Part shown: in pieces, positions 54,824-63,839 of the stretch
Position numbering within the stretch: the stretch's first letter is position 1
How the letters are laid out: each line of letters opens with the position of its first letter
Origin: Eudoraea chungangensis
GTDB lineage: Bacteria > Bacteroidota > Bacteroidia > Flavobacteriales > Flavobacteriaceae
Direction of reading: 5' to 3'
NCBI RefSeq assembly: GCF_029360665.1
Contig: NZ_JARDUB010000001.1
Coordinates: 124,001 to 188,000, forward strand
Length of the DNA stretch: 64,000 bases
Position numbers and translations under genes: made by a program
Notes under the pieces: model-generated
Told to the model about the DNA's origin: nothing
Seen by the model: the letters and a program-made list of their open reading frames with translations, nothing else
Databases searched by the model: none

Positions 54824-55003
54824 TTATTCAAGAGTATTGGCTTGAAAAGATTGTAAAATTTCGCCTTCAAAATGAATACTTATTTCTATGGGGTTGCAAC
54901 ATATTTCACAATCTTCAATATATAGTTGCTGGCGAATAGAAGGATCTAAAAGCATAGATATTTCTTCCCAGCAATAGGGGCATTGAAAAAATTGTTCTAA
55001 CAT
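54824..55003 (-). CDS. CPXCG-motif cysteine-rich protein
   Basis: 59 residues, read by hand. MLEQFFQCPYCWEEISMLLD carries the first Cys pair (C8, C11) and DCEICCNPIEI the second (C32, C35, C36), which would bind one zinc ion. Proteins of this kind occur widely with unknown function. It lies between the barrel gene (convergent) and the TolC-type gene upstream on the same strand, with a 42-bp gap. It may be the last gene of the efflux transcript. Confidence 0.82.
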   Translation of the reverse strand: MLEQFFQCPYCWEEISMLLDPSIRQQLYIEDCEICCNPIEISIHFEGEILQSFQANTLE

Positions 55004-55045
55004 TTTAAGACATCTTCAGAAATCTTGAACAAATGCAAAAGACAG

Positions 55046-56392
55046 TTAATAATCCACATTAAGTAATTGTCCGGTTAATTGCAATAACTGCAATTCGGCC
55101 AATTTAGCATCATATTTTGCCAAATTCTTAATGGTCTGGGCATTAAGCAGGTTTATCTGCGCCTGCCTAAATACAATAGAAGTAATTCTCCCTAATTGGT
55201 ACTGTTCCTGTGAACGTTCAAAATTATTTCTATTTGTAATTACGGCCTGTTCCTGGATCTCAAAGATCGTAAGTCTGTTCTGATAAGTCTCCAAAGCATT
55301 TTGAATATCTCTGTTTACCTCCAAAGCAACTTGATTCTTTATTAGTTCCTGGTTTTCATAGGCGATCTTGGCATTACGGACACGTGTAATAGTGCTTCCT
55401 CCATCAAATAAATTCCAACTCAAGCTCGCTCCAAGCGCTAAATTCATAGTGGTGTTATTTACTCCGGGAAAAAACGCACTATTGGCAGTTTGATTCAAAT
55501 TCCATCCATAAGAACCAACCAGACCAACTACAGGCAAATACCCAGATTTACTAACTTTTATATCGTACTCATTTATAGCAAGGCTACTTTCAGTCTGCAA
55601 AATAGATACATTGTTCTCATCTCCCTCTTCTACCATTTCCAATATTTGGGGTTTGGGAATAAAACTAATTAAGGTATCCACCTCATAAGTGTTGTATATA
55701 TCTTCATTTAAAACAACATTTAAATCGCGTTTGGTATTATTTAGTAGTTGCTGCGTATTCAAAAGAGTAATACTATCGTTGGTAAAATCTACCTCAGCAT
55801 TAAGTACGTCTAATTGCGTATTTTGCCCGTATTCAAAGGCGTATTCGGCTCTTTTTATTCTGTCTTTTGAAATTTCTAAAGCCTGTTGCTGTACTTTTTC
55901 GTTCTCCGTAAGCCGGGCTACCTCAAAGTAAATAGTCATTAATTCAAGAATAGTTAATTCGATAGTCTGCCGAGCCTGCAATTCCGTTAGCTGATATTGT
56001 TCCTGAAGGCTTTTATAGTTATAATAACGACCCATTCCATCAAACAAGGTATAATTCAAATTTAAGCCGGCATTGTAGCGTTGAGATTCGGCCTGTCTAA
56101 GTTCCAGATCAGGTCTTGGATTCCCATCTTCATCTACCTGCCCAGGAAATTCAATATTGGAATCATCCCTATTATAATTAGCCCCAGCTACGCCTGTCAA
56201 GGAAGGTAAAAAACCGGAATTTAAAACATCCTGATTATTGTCGGCTATGGCCACGTCATTTCTTGCCACTAGTATTCCAAAATTCTTTTCCAGAGCCAGA
56301 CTAATGGCTTCAGATTTAGACAATAATCTTTCCTGTGCTTCAGATGTGATTAAAACACCTAAAAGCATAACTACTGTTACAATTTTTCTCAT
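55046..56392 (-). CDS. TolC family outer-membrane efflux protein
   Basis: 448 residues with a signal peptide (cut after TSEAQ). The typical two repeats of long coiled-coil helices and barrel strands can be seen (KSEAISLALEKNFGILVARND, then a second helical half with VNRDIQNALETYQNRLTI). The repeated YNAGLNLNYTLFDG and LSWNLFDGGST barrel segments are usual for the family. It forms the exit duct of the tripartite pump. The start overlaps the stop of the RND gene by 4 bp (ATGA), so translation is coupled. Confidence 0.92.
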   Translation of the reverse strand: MRKIVTVVMLLGVLITSEAQERLLSKSEAISLALEKNFGILVARNDVAIADNNQDVLNSGFLPSLTGVAGANYNRDDSNIEFPGQVDEDGNPRPDLELRQAESQRYNAGLNLNYTLFDGMGRYYNYKSLQEQYQLTELQARQTIELTILELMTIYFEVARLTENEKVQQQALEISKDRIKRAEYAFEYGQNTQLDVLNAEVDFTNDSITLLNTQQLLNNTKRDLNVVLNEDIYNTYEVDTLISFIPKPQILEMVEEGDENNVSILQTESSLAINEYDIKVSKSGYLPVVGLVGSYGWNLNQTANSAFFPGVNNTTMNLALGASLSWNLFDGGSTITRVRNAKIAYENQELIKNQVALEVNRDIQNALETYQNRLTIFEIQEQAVITNRNNFERSQEQYQLGRITSIVFRQAQINLLNAQTIKNLAKYDAKLAELQLLQLTGQLLNVDY

Positions 56393-59300
56393 TGTTGTTT
56401 CCCTTCTAGTTCTTCAATTGGTTGGCTCTGTTCAGAAGAATGGGAAGATCCATTTGAGGAATCTTCAACCAGTTTAGAGAGCATCTGACTATTTAAATTA
56501 AGTTCTTCGTGCTGTTCTTTTATTGCTCTTTCTACTCCTTCTTTAGCAACTTTGTTGCCCGTAGCTAGCCATTTTGTTGACACCTTCATTTTGTTACTGA
56601 AAGACAAGAAAATTGGAAGCATAATTAACGTAAGTACCGTTGCAAATGCAATACCATAGGCAATAGAGATGGCCATTGGTATTAAAAATCTGGCCTGTCT
56701 GCTTTGTTCAAGCATTAAAGGAGCAAGACCTGCAATAGTTGTTAAAGAAGTCAAGAATATTGCTCTAAAACGAGATCTGCCAGCTTCCATTAAGGCATCA
56801 TCAAAAAGCATTCCTTTCCGCAGGTTATTATTAAACTTTCCAATAAGGACTAATCCATCGTTCACCATAATCCCAATTAGCGCTATAATACCCAACATGG
56901 ATATAATATTAATAGGAAAATCATGAATATAATGTCCCCAGGCGACGGTGGTTAAACTAAAGGGCACTAGAAGTAAGAGCATTAAAGGCTGACTAAAGCT
57001 TCTAAAAGTGAAAGCTATGGTTAGATACATCAAAAACAATACACTTAAACCTACAAATTTTAAAGAGCGAAGTAGTTTTCCTGCTTCTCTATTCTGCCCT
57101 TCATAAGAAGGAGTTACGGTAGGATATCTGGATAAAATATCCGGCATTATTTCTGTTCGTATTTCCGTCATAACATCCGTAGCACTAACCTTTTTTGCAT
57201 CTGTTAGGTCGGACGACAACTGGATCTCTCTTTGCCCGTCTAAATGGTTAATGGCTACATCACCTCTTTCTATAGTGTAGGAAGCAATTTCCTTAAAGGG
57301 AATTCTACTTCCATTTGGAGTAACTATTCTCATTTCATCCAAATCCGTAATAGAGGATCTATTCGCTCTATCGTAACGCACCCAAACTCTAATCTCATCC
57401 TGTCCCCTTTGGAAGCGCTGTGCCTGAGTCCCGAAAAAGCCAGCTCTTACCTGATTCATTACGGTTCTCAGATTGAGCCCTAATAAATAGGCATTCTCCT
57501 TAAGTTCTATTCTAATTTCCTTTATTCCTGCGGGGTCATTGTCCGCTACATCTTTTAAAGCAGGGTTGTCTAACATCGCCTGCTTAAGCTCATTTTTGGC
57601 TCCTTTTAGTTCTTTTATATTGTAACCCAATAAAGAAACCGAAACAGGATCTCCCCCAAAATTTCCTCCTGAACCATAGACTAAACTTTCTACGCCAATA
57701 ATGGGACCTACCAATTCCCTAACCCGATTCGAAACCATACTGGAAACAATAACATCCGGTCTTTCTTCACCAGGTAATAAGTTAATAGACAAGGTTGCCG
57801 CGGCAGATCCAGGACCAACATTTTTTATTATGTTTTCGTAAAGTGTCTTCCCTGTTCCTTTTAAGTATTTCTCTGTTAATTCCTGATTTACAATTTCAGC
57901 CTTTTCCTCTATTAATGAAATAATAGAATCTGTAACTCTTTCATTTGTTCCATTAGGCATGTTCAATTCTATTTGAACCCTGTCACTGGCAACATTTGGA
58001 AAGAAAGTCATTCGTATGATACCTCCGCCAATAGACCCAAAAGTGATAATTAGTGCAAAGACAAAGAAGGAAAAAGTAAGCAACTTATACTTCATTGCAA
58101 AAATCAGTGTAGGTGTATACATCTTATCTCTCAGCCAAGACATCAGATCGTCTCCCCATTTATTAATCACCCGGAGTTTTGCGAATATTTTGCCAAACAT
58201 CGTAGTAGGGTTAGGATTGTGTGGTCTTAGTGCCTTGGAATGTGCTAAATGGGCTGGCAGTATAATTAATGCTTCCAAGAGAGATACGGCCAAGGTTATG
58301 ATAACAATTACCGAAACTTCCCCAAAAAATTCACCTATCCTTCCATCTAAGAACAGGAAGATAGAGAATGCGAGAATTGTGGTAACAATCGCAGTGACAA
58401 TAGGAGGAATTACTTCCATAGTGCCATCAATGGCGGCTTGAATGGGCGACTTACCTTTTTCGTAATGTTGGTAAATGTTTTCTGCTATTACGATTCCATC
58501 ATCTACCAGAATTCCTATTACAATAATCATCCCAAATAAGGAAAGAATATTAATAGTAACATTAAAGAAGCCCGCAAATACAAACATGGCCAAAAACGCA
58601 ATTGGCAAACCAAAGGCAACCCAAAATGCTAGGCGTGTATTTAAAAACACAGAGAGAAACAACAAGACCAAGATCATACCCATTATGGCATTCTTGGTAA
58701 GAAGTTCCGTTCTCTGGTTAAGGGTAATGGAAAGATCTCTTACTACATCTAACTTAACATTATTGTACTTCCCATTAAAATCGTCAACATAGGCTTTTAC
58801 TTTTTCAGCAGAAGAAATTAGATCCTCGGTATTGGTACTTGTTACCGTTGTAGTTACCGACAGGTTACCGTCGAAATAGGCCGCATTCGGTGTTTCTGCA
58901 AATCTATCTCGAACGATGGCTACATCTTTTAGCCGTACGGTTTGTCCACCCGGGTCTGCCCTAATAATTAAATTGGACAGCTCATCTCCATAATACGATC
59001 TGTTATTCGCCCTAATAAGATATTCTTCGGCATTGGTTTTTATATTTCCCCCAGTGACAAGGATATTGGCATTAGAAACTGCCTGAGAAACCTCGGTAAA
59101 AGACATTCCATAGGCCAAAAGACTATTTTCATTAACTGCAATTTCAATTTCTTCCTGCGGATATCCGGAGATTGTAATTTGCGAGATGCCGTCTATTGCC
59201 CTAAGATCCATTTCAATCTGCCGTGCAATCTGCTTTAAGGTAACCAGCGGAATCTTTTCTCCACTAATGGCAAAAGTTATAGTAGGTCTTACCGCCTCTC

Positions 59301-59691
59301 TCTTGGACACTACCAGAGGTTCCATCCCTGTTGGAAATGAAGGCACCCTATCTACAGAATTCTTTACCTCGAGTAGCATAAAATCGATACTTCTACCCTT
59401 TTCTATTTCTACATCGATTGTACCACTATTTTCTCTCGCGGTTGAAGTAACGCGTTCTACCCCTTCTAGGCCTTTTAAATTATCTTCAATTTTCAGGACT
59501 ATTCCCTCTTCTATCTCCTGAGGAGAGGCGCCCGGATAGTTTATGGTTATAGTTACATTTTTGGAATCCGCTAATGGAAAGAATGAAGACTTTAAAGAAG
59601 ATGCCCCAACAACTCCAAAAATTAGAATTGCGATAATAATAACATTTACCGCTACATGATATTTTATAAAATATGCAATTATATTTCTCAT
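56389..59691 (-). CDS. RND efflux transporter permease (AcrB-like)
   Basis: 1100 residues, slightly longer than AcrB (1049) because of an 80-residue polar C-terminal tail. Twelve transmembrane helices with two large periplasmic loops are evident. NVTITINYPGASPQEIEEGI, the GILVDDGIVIAENI segment of TM4 with its proton-relay Asp pair, and GIMVNDGLVLIGKFN of TM10 are family signatures. It pumps drugs or toxic metabolites using the proton gradient. It overlaps its adaptor and its TolC partner by 4 bp at either end. Confidence 0.93.
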   Translation of the reverse strand: MRNIIAYFIKYHVAVNVIIIAILIFGVVGASSLKSSFFPLADSKNVTITINYPGASPQEIEEGIVLKIEDNLKGLEGVERVTSTARENSGTIDVEIEKGRSIDFMLLEVKNSVDRVPSFPTGMEPLVVSKREAVRPTITFAISGEKIPLVTLKQIARQIEMDLRAIDGISQITISGYPQEEIEIAVNENSLLAYGMSFTEVSQAVSNANILVTGGNIKTNAEEYLIRANNRSYYGDELSNLIIRADPGGQTVRLKDVAIVRDRFAETPNAAYFDGNLSVTTTVTSTNTEDLISSAEKVKAYVDDFNGKYNNVKLDVVRDLSITLNQRTELLTKNAIMGMILVLLFLSVFLNTRLAFWVAFGLPIAFLAMFVFAGFFNVTINILSLFGMIIVIGILVDDGIVIAENIYQHYEKGKSPIQAAIDGTMEVIPPIVTAIVTTILAFSIFLFLDGRIGEFFGEVSVIVIITLAVSLLEALIILPAHLAHSKALRPHNPNPTTMFGKIFAKLRVINKWGDDLMSWLRDKMYTPTLIFAMKYKLLTFSFFVFALIITFGSIGGGIIRMTFFPNVASDRVQIELNMPNGTNERVTDSIISLIEEKAEIVNQELTEKYLKGTGKTLYENIIKNVGPGSAAATLSINLLPGEERPDVIVSSMVSNRVRELVGPIIGVESLVYGSGGNFGGDPVSVSLLGYNIKELKGAKNELKQAMLDNPALKDVADNDPAGIKEIRIELKENAYLLGLNLRTVMNQVRAGFFGTQAQRFQRGQDEIRVWVRYDRANRSSITDLDEMRIVTPNGSRIPFKEIASYTIERGDVAINHLDGQREIQLSSDLTDAKKVSATDVMTEIRTEIMPDILSRYPTVTPSYEGQNREAGKLLRSLKFVGLSVLFLMYLTIAFTFRSFSQPLMLLLLVPFSLTTVAWGHYIHDFPINIISMLGIIALIGIMVNDGLVLIGKFNNNLRKGMLFDDALMEAGRSRFRAIFLTSLTTIAGLAPLMLEQSRQARFLIPMAISIAYGIAFATVLTLIMLPIFLSFSNKMKVSTKWLATGNKVAKEGVERAIKEQHEELNLNSQMLSKLVEDSSNGSSHSSEQSQPIEELEGKQQ

Positions 59692-60821
59692 GACTTTTTA
59701 TTGTTTGCAGGGTCCTCTCCATATACTTTAACCAGCATTCCGGCATACGCGCCAACTACCGGCCTGGTAATAATTGTAGTCCCGTCGGGGATATCCTTAA
59801 GAACAACCTGTCTATCAGAAAAATATACAGGTTTCACATCAATAAGGTCTAAAAGAGAATCTCTCACTACGAAAATTTGATTGTTTTCTAAAAGTAAACT
59901 CCTGTCAATCTCTATGGCATCAGTTTCTTCTTTTGCATTTAAACTCGCTTCTAGATACATTCCCTCTCTCAGGTCTTTATCGCTTACGTCTATAAATGCT
60001 TTAATCGTTTGGGAGGCCTGATCTATGCTTCCATTTATTCGTGCTACTTTACCATTGTAAGTCTTGGTCCTCTCTAAATTCACCAGTTCTACCTGCTCGT
60101 TAACCTTTAAGAGATCGCTGTAGGTTTTACTCACAGAGACTTCCAGTTCATACACATCGGTATTAATAAATTCTCCAAGTTTCTGACCAGACCGTACCAA
60201 AGTTCCCTCGGTCACCAAAGCCTCGGTTAGAACACCGCTAAAAGGTGCATAGATTTTGTATTTACTTAAACGCTGCTCCTGATTTTTAACATTATAATAA
60301 CTGGTTAAAATACCTCGGCCAGAAATAAAGAATTTCTCCTTTTCGGTTGTCATCTCAGGAAACTCGGGGGTAGACTTGTCTAAATCAAAGCTGGTTAAAT
60401 ATGCCTGCCATTTAGGATATACTTCTGGATAGTCTAGCCTTAAATCCGGCATTATGGAGGTGATGAGGTTATATAAATCGCTTTTGGAAGATTGTACGCT
60501 GGCATAATATTCTGCAGCATCAATATTTATAATGGTCTCTCCCTTTCGATAAGTCTCTCCAGCCTTAAAATATTTATTCCCTTTTTTAAACACTCCTTGA
60601 ACCTCAGAAAAAAGCTCTACTCTCCTCTTGGCCACAAGATTGCCATTCGCCGGAACAACGATGGGGACTACGCCATTCTTCACTTGTTCGGCAAAAACTG
60701 TTTTAACCACTTTTTCTACCTTGGCCTTTGGTCTCGTTTTACTGTTTATAATAGACCTAGCAATAAAAAAGGATGCTATTATAATAACGATTCCAAGAAT
60801 TGATAGTATTATTTTTCTCAT
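59688..60821 (-). CDS. RND efflux periplasmic adaptor (membrane fusion protein)
   Basis: 377 residues. An N-terminal hydrophobic segment (ILSILGIVIIIASFFIA) anchors it in the inner membrane. The barrel-sandwich/lipoyl halves (NGNLVAKRRVELFSEVQG and KYKIYAPFSGVLTEALVTEG), a helical hairpin and the beta-barrel EVSVSKTYSDLLKV follow. It links the permease to TolC. It starts 10 bp after the MarR gene stop and its stop overlaps the permease start (ATGA). Confidence 0.92.
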   Translation of the reverse strand: MRKIILSILGIVIIIASFFIARSIINSKTRPKAKVEKVVKTVFAEQVKNGVVPIVVPANGNLVAKRRVELFSEVQGVFKKGNKYFKAGETYRKGETIINIDAAEYYASVQSSKSDLYNLITSIMPDLRLDYPEVYPKWQAYLTSFDLDKSTPEFPEMTTEKEKFFISGRGILTSYYNVKNQEQRLSKYKIYAPFSGVLTEALVTEGTLVRSGQKLGEFINTDVYELEVSVSKTYSDLLKVNEQVELVNLERTKTYNGKVARINGSIDQASQTIKAFIDVSDKDLREGMYLEASLNAKEETDAIEIDRSLLLENNQIFVVRDSLLDLIDVKPVYFSDRQVVLKDIPDGTTIITRPVVGAYAGMLVKVYGEDPANNKKS

Positions 60822-60831
60822 GTAATCTGAT

Positions 60832-61296
60832 TTAATATGTATCTAAGGTTCGATTGAAATTCTTCTGTATTTTTTTCAGGGTAGCAATTAATTGGTCTTT
60901 CTCCTTTTGTGAAATATCATCCTCCATAATCTCTTTCAGCCTATGAATAATTGGGCGGGTTTTTTTAAAAACATTTCTGCCTGTATCCGTTAAATAAACT
61001 ATATTAATTCTCTTATCTGAACGATGCTGTTCTCTAAAAATGTAGTTCTTCTTCTCCATTTTTGCCAATAATCTGGCAAGAGAAGACTTATCTCTTAAGG
61101 TTAGATAAGCCAATTCATTCTGCATTAAGCCATCTTTCTCATGTAATTTTTTTAAAATTACCATTTGTTCTTTACTCAAGTCCAGTCCATTTTGAAGAAA
61201 GGACTCTTGTAAATAACAATCTGCCATTTTAGAGGTTTTGCCAATCCAAGGGGCAACCAATGCATCAAGGTCAATAATTAAATCTATCTCACTCAC
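60832..61296 (-). CDS. MarR family regulator of the efflux operon
   Basis: 154 residues from a GTG at 61296. The winged helix reads LDLSKEQMVILKKLHEKDG, MQNELAYLTLRDKSSLARLLAKMEKKNYIFREQ and the wing SDKRINIVYLTDTGRNVF. It heads the adaptor-permease-TolC operon and very likely represses it through the 30-bp palindrome just upstream (61316-61345). A consensus -7 element lies only 4 bp before the GTG, so the mRNA would be nearly leaderless. The start is chosen from that promoter and from full MarR length. Confidence 0.88.
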   Translation of the reverse strand: MSEIDLIIDLDALVAPWIGKTSKMADCYLQESFLQNGLDLSKEQMVILKKLHEKDGLMQNELAYLTLRDKSSLARLLAKMEKKNYIFREQHRSDKRINIVYLTDTGRNVFKKTRPIIHRLKEIMEDDISQKEKDQLIATLKKIQKNFNRTLDTY

Positions 61297-61300
61297 GTCG

Positions 61301-61308
61301 CAAATCTA
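61301..61308 (-). promoter_or_regulatory. -7 promoter element of the efflux operon (TAGATTTG on the minus strand)
   Basis: An exact TAnnTTTG match just upstream of the MarR GTG. The palindrome at 61316-61345 covers the area where the -33 contact would lie, so bound MarR would block the polymerase. Confidence 0.6.
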
Positions 61309-61315
61309 ACGCAAA

Positions 61316-61345
61316 TAACTTTAGTTGCATATGCAACTAAAGTTA
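61316..61345. promoter_or_regulatory. 30-bp perfect palindrome, MarR operator of the efflux operon
   Basis: The centre is TTAGTTGCATATGCAACTAA (61321-61340), and the symmetry extends without a mismatch to 61316 and 61345. It lies 20 bp upstream of the MarR start. The TTGCATATGCAA core is the kind of two-fold site that MarR dimers bind. A perfect dyad of this length is very unlikely by chance. Confidence 0.85.
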
Positions 61346-61478
61346 AAACTATCTTAATTTATGTTTAATTTATTGTCTTGAAAAGTATAACAAAACAGTG
61401 CAAGAAAGTGTATTGCATTTATTTCTTTATTAGGTAGCGATACCCAAGGAAGATATGATAGACAAATTCACAGAAGGC

Positions 61479-63389
61479 TTAGAAATTTTCTAAATCCATA
61501 GTAATTGTCTCCCATTCTACCATCAGACTTTCTAAATCTTTTTTCTTTTTTTGATAGGCATCAAAAAAACCTTCTTTAGCTATAGTTTTATCATAATCCA
61601 TAAGTAATTCATGATCTATGGTCCCAATCTCTTTCTCTAGTTGAGAAATCTTAGATTCTACAGAGCTCAACTTATTTTTCAGGGACTTTATTCTCTTTTG
61701 TGCGGTATAATCTTGGCCAAGGGTCTTTGCTTTTTTTCCTTTTTGTTTTTTATCTGTTTTCTTTTCAATTTCTCTAAAGTTTTCGGCCTGTCTTTCTTCC
61801 AGAAAGTAGTTTATATCGCCCAAGTATTCCTTAATGTTTCGATCCTTGAATTCGTATACTTTATTAGTCAGATCTTGAAGAAAATCCCTGTCGTGAGAAA
61901 CTACTATTAAAGTTCCTTCAAACTTAATTAGGGCTTCTTTTAAAACTTGTTTAGATTTAATGTCTAGATGGTTGGTTGGCTCATCCATGACCAGCACATT
62001 AAATGGTTGAAGGAGCATCTTTGCCAAGGCCAATCGATTTCGCTCTCCCCCCGACAATACTTTAACATATTTATCTACATCATCTCCCTGGAATAAAAAA
62101 GACCCTAGGATGTCTCTTACCTTACTTCGATTAGACTCGTTGGCCGCATCAATCATGGTATCTAAAATAGTCTTGTTCCCATCCAGATAATCCATTTGAT
62201 TCTGGGCAAAATATCCTATCTGCACATTATGTCCAAGTTTTAAGATTCCCTCATATTCCAGTTCGCCAACCAATATTTTAGCCAAGGTGGTTTTTCCCTG
62301 TCCATTTTGTCCTACAAAGGCAATTTTGGTATCCCTTTCCATAAGAATATCTACCCCTTGTAATACCTCCTTATCGCCGTAGCTCTTTGCCAAATTATCC
62401 ATTTCAAAAACTACTTTCCCCGGAGTTACAGAAACAGGAAACTTCAACTTCATGGCAGAAAGATCATCTTGGTCTACCTCAATACGCTCCATTCGATCTA
62501 ACTTCTTAATTAACGACTGCGCCATGGTTGCTTTCGAAGCTTTGGCTCTAAACTTGTCGATTAGTTTTTCTGTTTGCTGAATTTCCCTTTCCTGATTTTT
62601 TTGAGCACTTAACTGTTGCGCCTTTATTTCATCACGCAAAAGAAGGTATTGTGAATATGGCTTGTTATAGTCATAGATTCTTCCAAGTGAAATCTCGATA
62701 GTTCTGTTGGTCACCTGGTCTAAAAACATTTTGTCGTGCGAGACAATCACCAAGGCCCCGCTATAATTCAACAAAAATTGTTCTAACCATAAAATAGAGT
62801 CAATATCCAAATGATTCGTAGGCTCATCTAATAGCAGTACATCGTTATTTTGAAGAAGTAACTTTGCCAGTTCTATTCGCATACGCCATCCACCAGAGAA
62901 AGTCTCTGTTGGCTTGTTAAAATCTTCCCTTTTAAAACCAAGTCCCAGTAATATCCTCTCTGTTTGTCCCTGATAATTATATCCGCCGAGTACTTCATAT
63001 AAATGTGTAAGATCATTTAAATCTACCATCAACTGATTATAAGACTCGGTTTCATAATCTGTACGCTCTGCTAATTGAGAATTAACGTCATCAAGCTTTC
63101 GTTCTATTTCTTTAATCTGATCAAATGCCTCATAAGCCTCCTCTAATACAGTTCTGCCATGCTCAAATTCCAGGTCTTGTTTTAGAAATCCAATCCGAAC
63201 ATCCTTTTCTGTGGCCAAGGTACCAGAATCAGGAGAGGTCTCTTTAGCTAGGAGTTTTAAGAGAGTAGACTTGCCAGCACCATTTTTTCCTATTAGCCCA
63301 ACCCTATCTCCGCCGTTTAAGCGAAAAGCTATTTCCTGAAAAAGATATTCTCCTCCAAAGGCGACGGAGAGATTATGGACATTTAGCAT
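61479..63389 (-). CDS. ABC-F family ATPase (Uup/YheS-like)
   Basis: 636 residues with two ABC domains and no transmembrane part. First domain: Walker A GKNGAGKST, signature FSGGWRMRIELAKLL, Walker B with DEPTNHLD. Second domain: Walker A GQNGQGKTT, signature LSGGERNRLALAKML, again DEPTNHLD. The linker is charged and helical (about 240-300), as in ribosome-associated ABC-F factors. A C-terminal coiled coil (about 540-636) resembles the Uup DNA/RNA-binding tail. It acts on the ribosome E site or in related roles; a drug-resistance role is possible but not specifically indicated. Confidence 0.92.
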   Translation of the reverse strand: MLNVHNLSVAFGGEYLFQEIAFRLNGGDRVGLIGKNGAGKSTLLKLLAKETSPDSGTLATEKDVRIGFLKQDLEFEHGRTVLEEAYEAFDQIKEIERKLDDVNSQLAERTDYETESYNQLMVDLNDLTHLYEVLGGYNYQGQTERILLGLGFKREDFNKPTETFSGGWRMRIELAKLLLQNNDVLLLDEPTNHLDIDSILWLEQFLLNYSGALVIVSHDKMFLDQVTNRTIEISLGRIYDYNKPYSQYLLLRDEIKAQQLSAQKNQEREIQQTEKLIDKFRAKASKATMAQSLIKKLDRMERIEVDQDDLSAMKLKFPVSVTPGKVVFEMDNLAKSYGDKEVLQGVDILMERDTKIAFVGQNGQGKTTLAKILVGELEYEGILKLGHNVQIGYFAQNQMDYLDGNKTILDTMIDAANESNRSKVRDILGSFLFQGDDVDKYVKVLSGGERNRLALAKMLLQPFNVLVMDEPTNHLDIKSKQVLKEALIKFEGTLIVVSHDRDFLQDLTNKVYEFKDRNIKEYLGDINYFLEERQAENFREIEKKTDKKQKGKKAKTLGQDYTAQKRIKSLKNKLSSVESKISQLEKEIGTIDHELLMDYDKTIAKEGFFDAYQKKKKDLESLMVEWETITMDLENF

Positions 63390-63429
63390 TATTATGAAAG
63401 TTATTAGGGTTATAAATTACTTAAAGTCG

Positions 63430-63437
63430 TAATTTTG
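63430..63437 (+). promoter_or_regulatory. -7 promoter element of the DUF983 gene (TAATTTTG)
   Basis: An exact TAnnTTTG match 15 bp before the ATG at 63453. Its position argues for this ATG over the TTG at 63435, which falls inside the element. Confidence 0.6.
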
Positions 63438-63452
63438 TATAAACTTTTGCAA

Positions 63453-63839
63453 ATGTTAAAAAAAGGCACCAAACTCTACAGTATTTTAACAGGAAGTTGT
63501 CCCAAATGTCACGAAGAGAGTATGTATAAAGTAAAAAACCCCTATCATTTGGGTTCTTTATTTAAGATGTATGAGCGTTGCTCTCATTGCCAGACGAAGT
63601 ATAAAATAGAGCCCTCTTTTTTTTACGGTGCCATGTACGTTAGTTATGCGGTAGGAATTGCATTCGCTGTAGCAGCTTTTGTAGTAGCATTTTTTGCATT
63701 TAACCTAAGTCTTTTTCATACTTTTTTAGCCATAGTAGGTACTCTAATAGTTTTTATGCCCATCATAATAAGACTATCCCGAAATATCTGGATTAATATT
63801 TTTATTAAATACCAAGGGAAGTCAATTCAGATCGACTAG
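63453..63839 (+). CDS. DUF983 domain-containing membrane protein
   Basis: 128 residues. Two CxxC knuckles (CPKCHEES and CSHCQTKY) near the N-terminus suggest a bound zinc ion, followed by FFYGAMYVSYAVGIAFAVAA and a second hydrophobic hairpin. This is the DUF983 pattern common in Bacteroidota and alphaproteobacteria; its function is unknown. The start is set at 63453 because the TTG at 63435 lies within the promoter element. Its stop codon interlocks with the stop of the convergent oxidoreductase gene (shared CTAG). Confidence 0.85.
   Translation: MLKKGTKLYSILTGSCPKCHEESMYKVKNPYHLGSLFKMYERCSHCQTKYKIEPSFFYGAMYVSYAVGIAFAVAAFVVAFFAFNLSLFHTFLAIVGTLIVFMPIIIRLSRNIWINIFIKYQGKSIQID

Noticed and set aside
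58016-58441. 141-codon plus-strand ORF within the RND permease
   Set aside because: Antisense shadow of transmembrane codons; no independent support.
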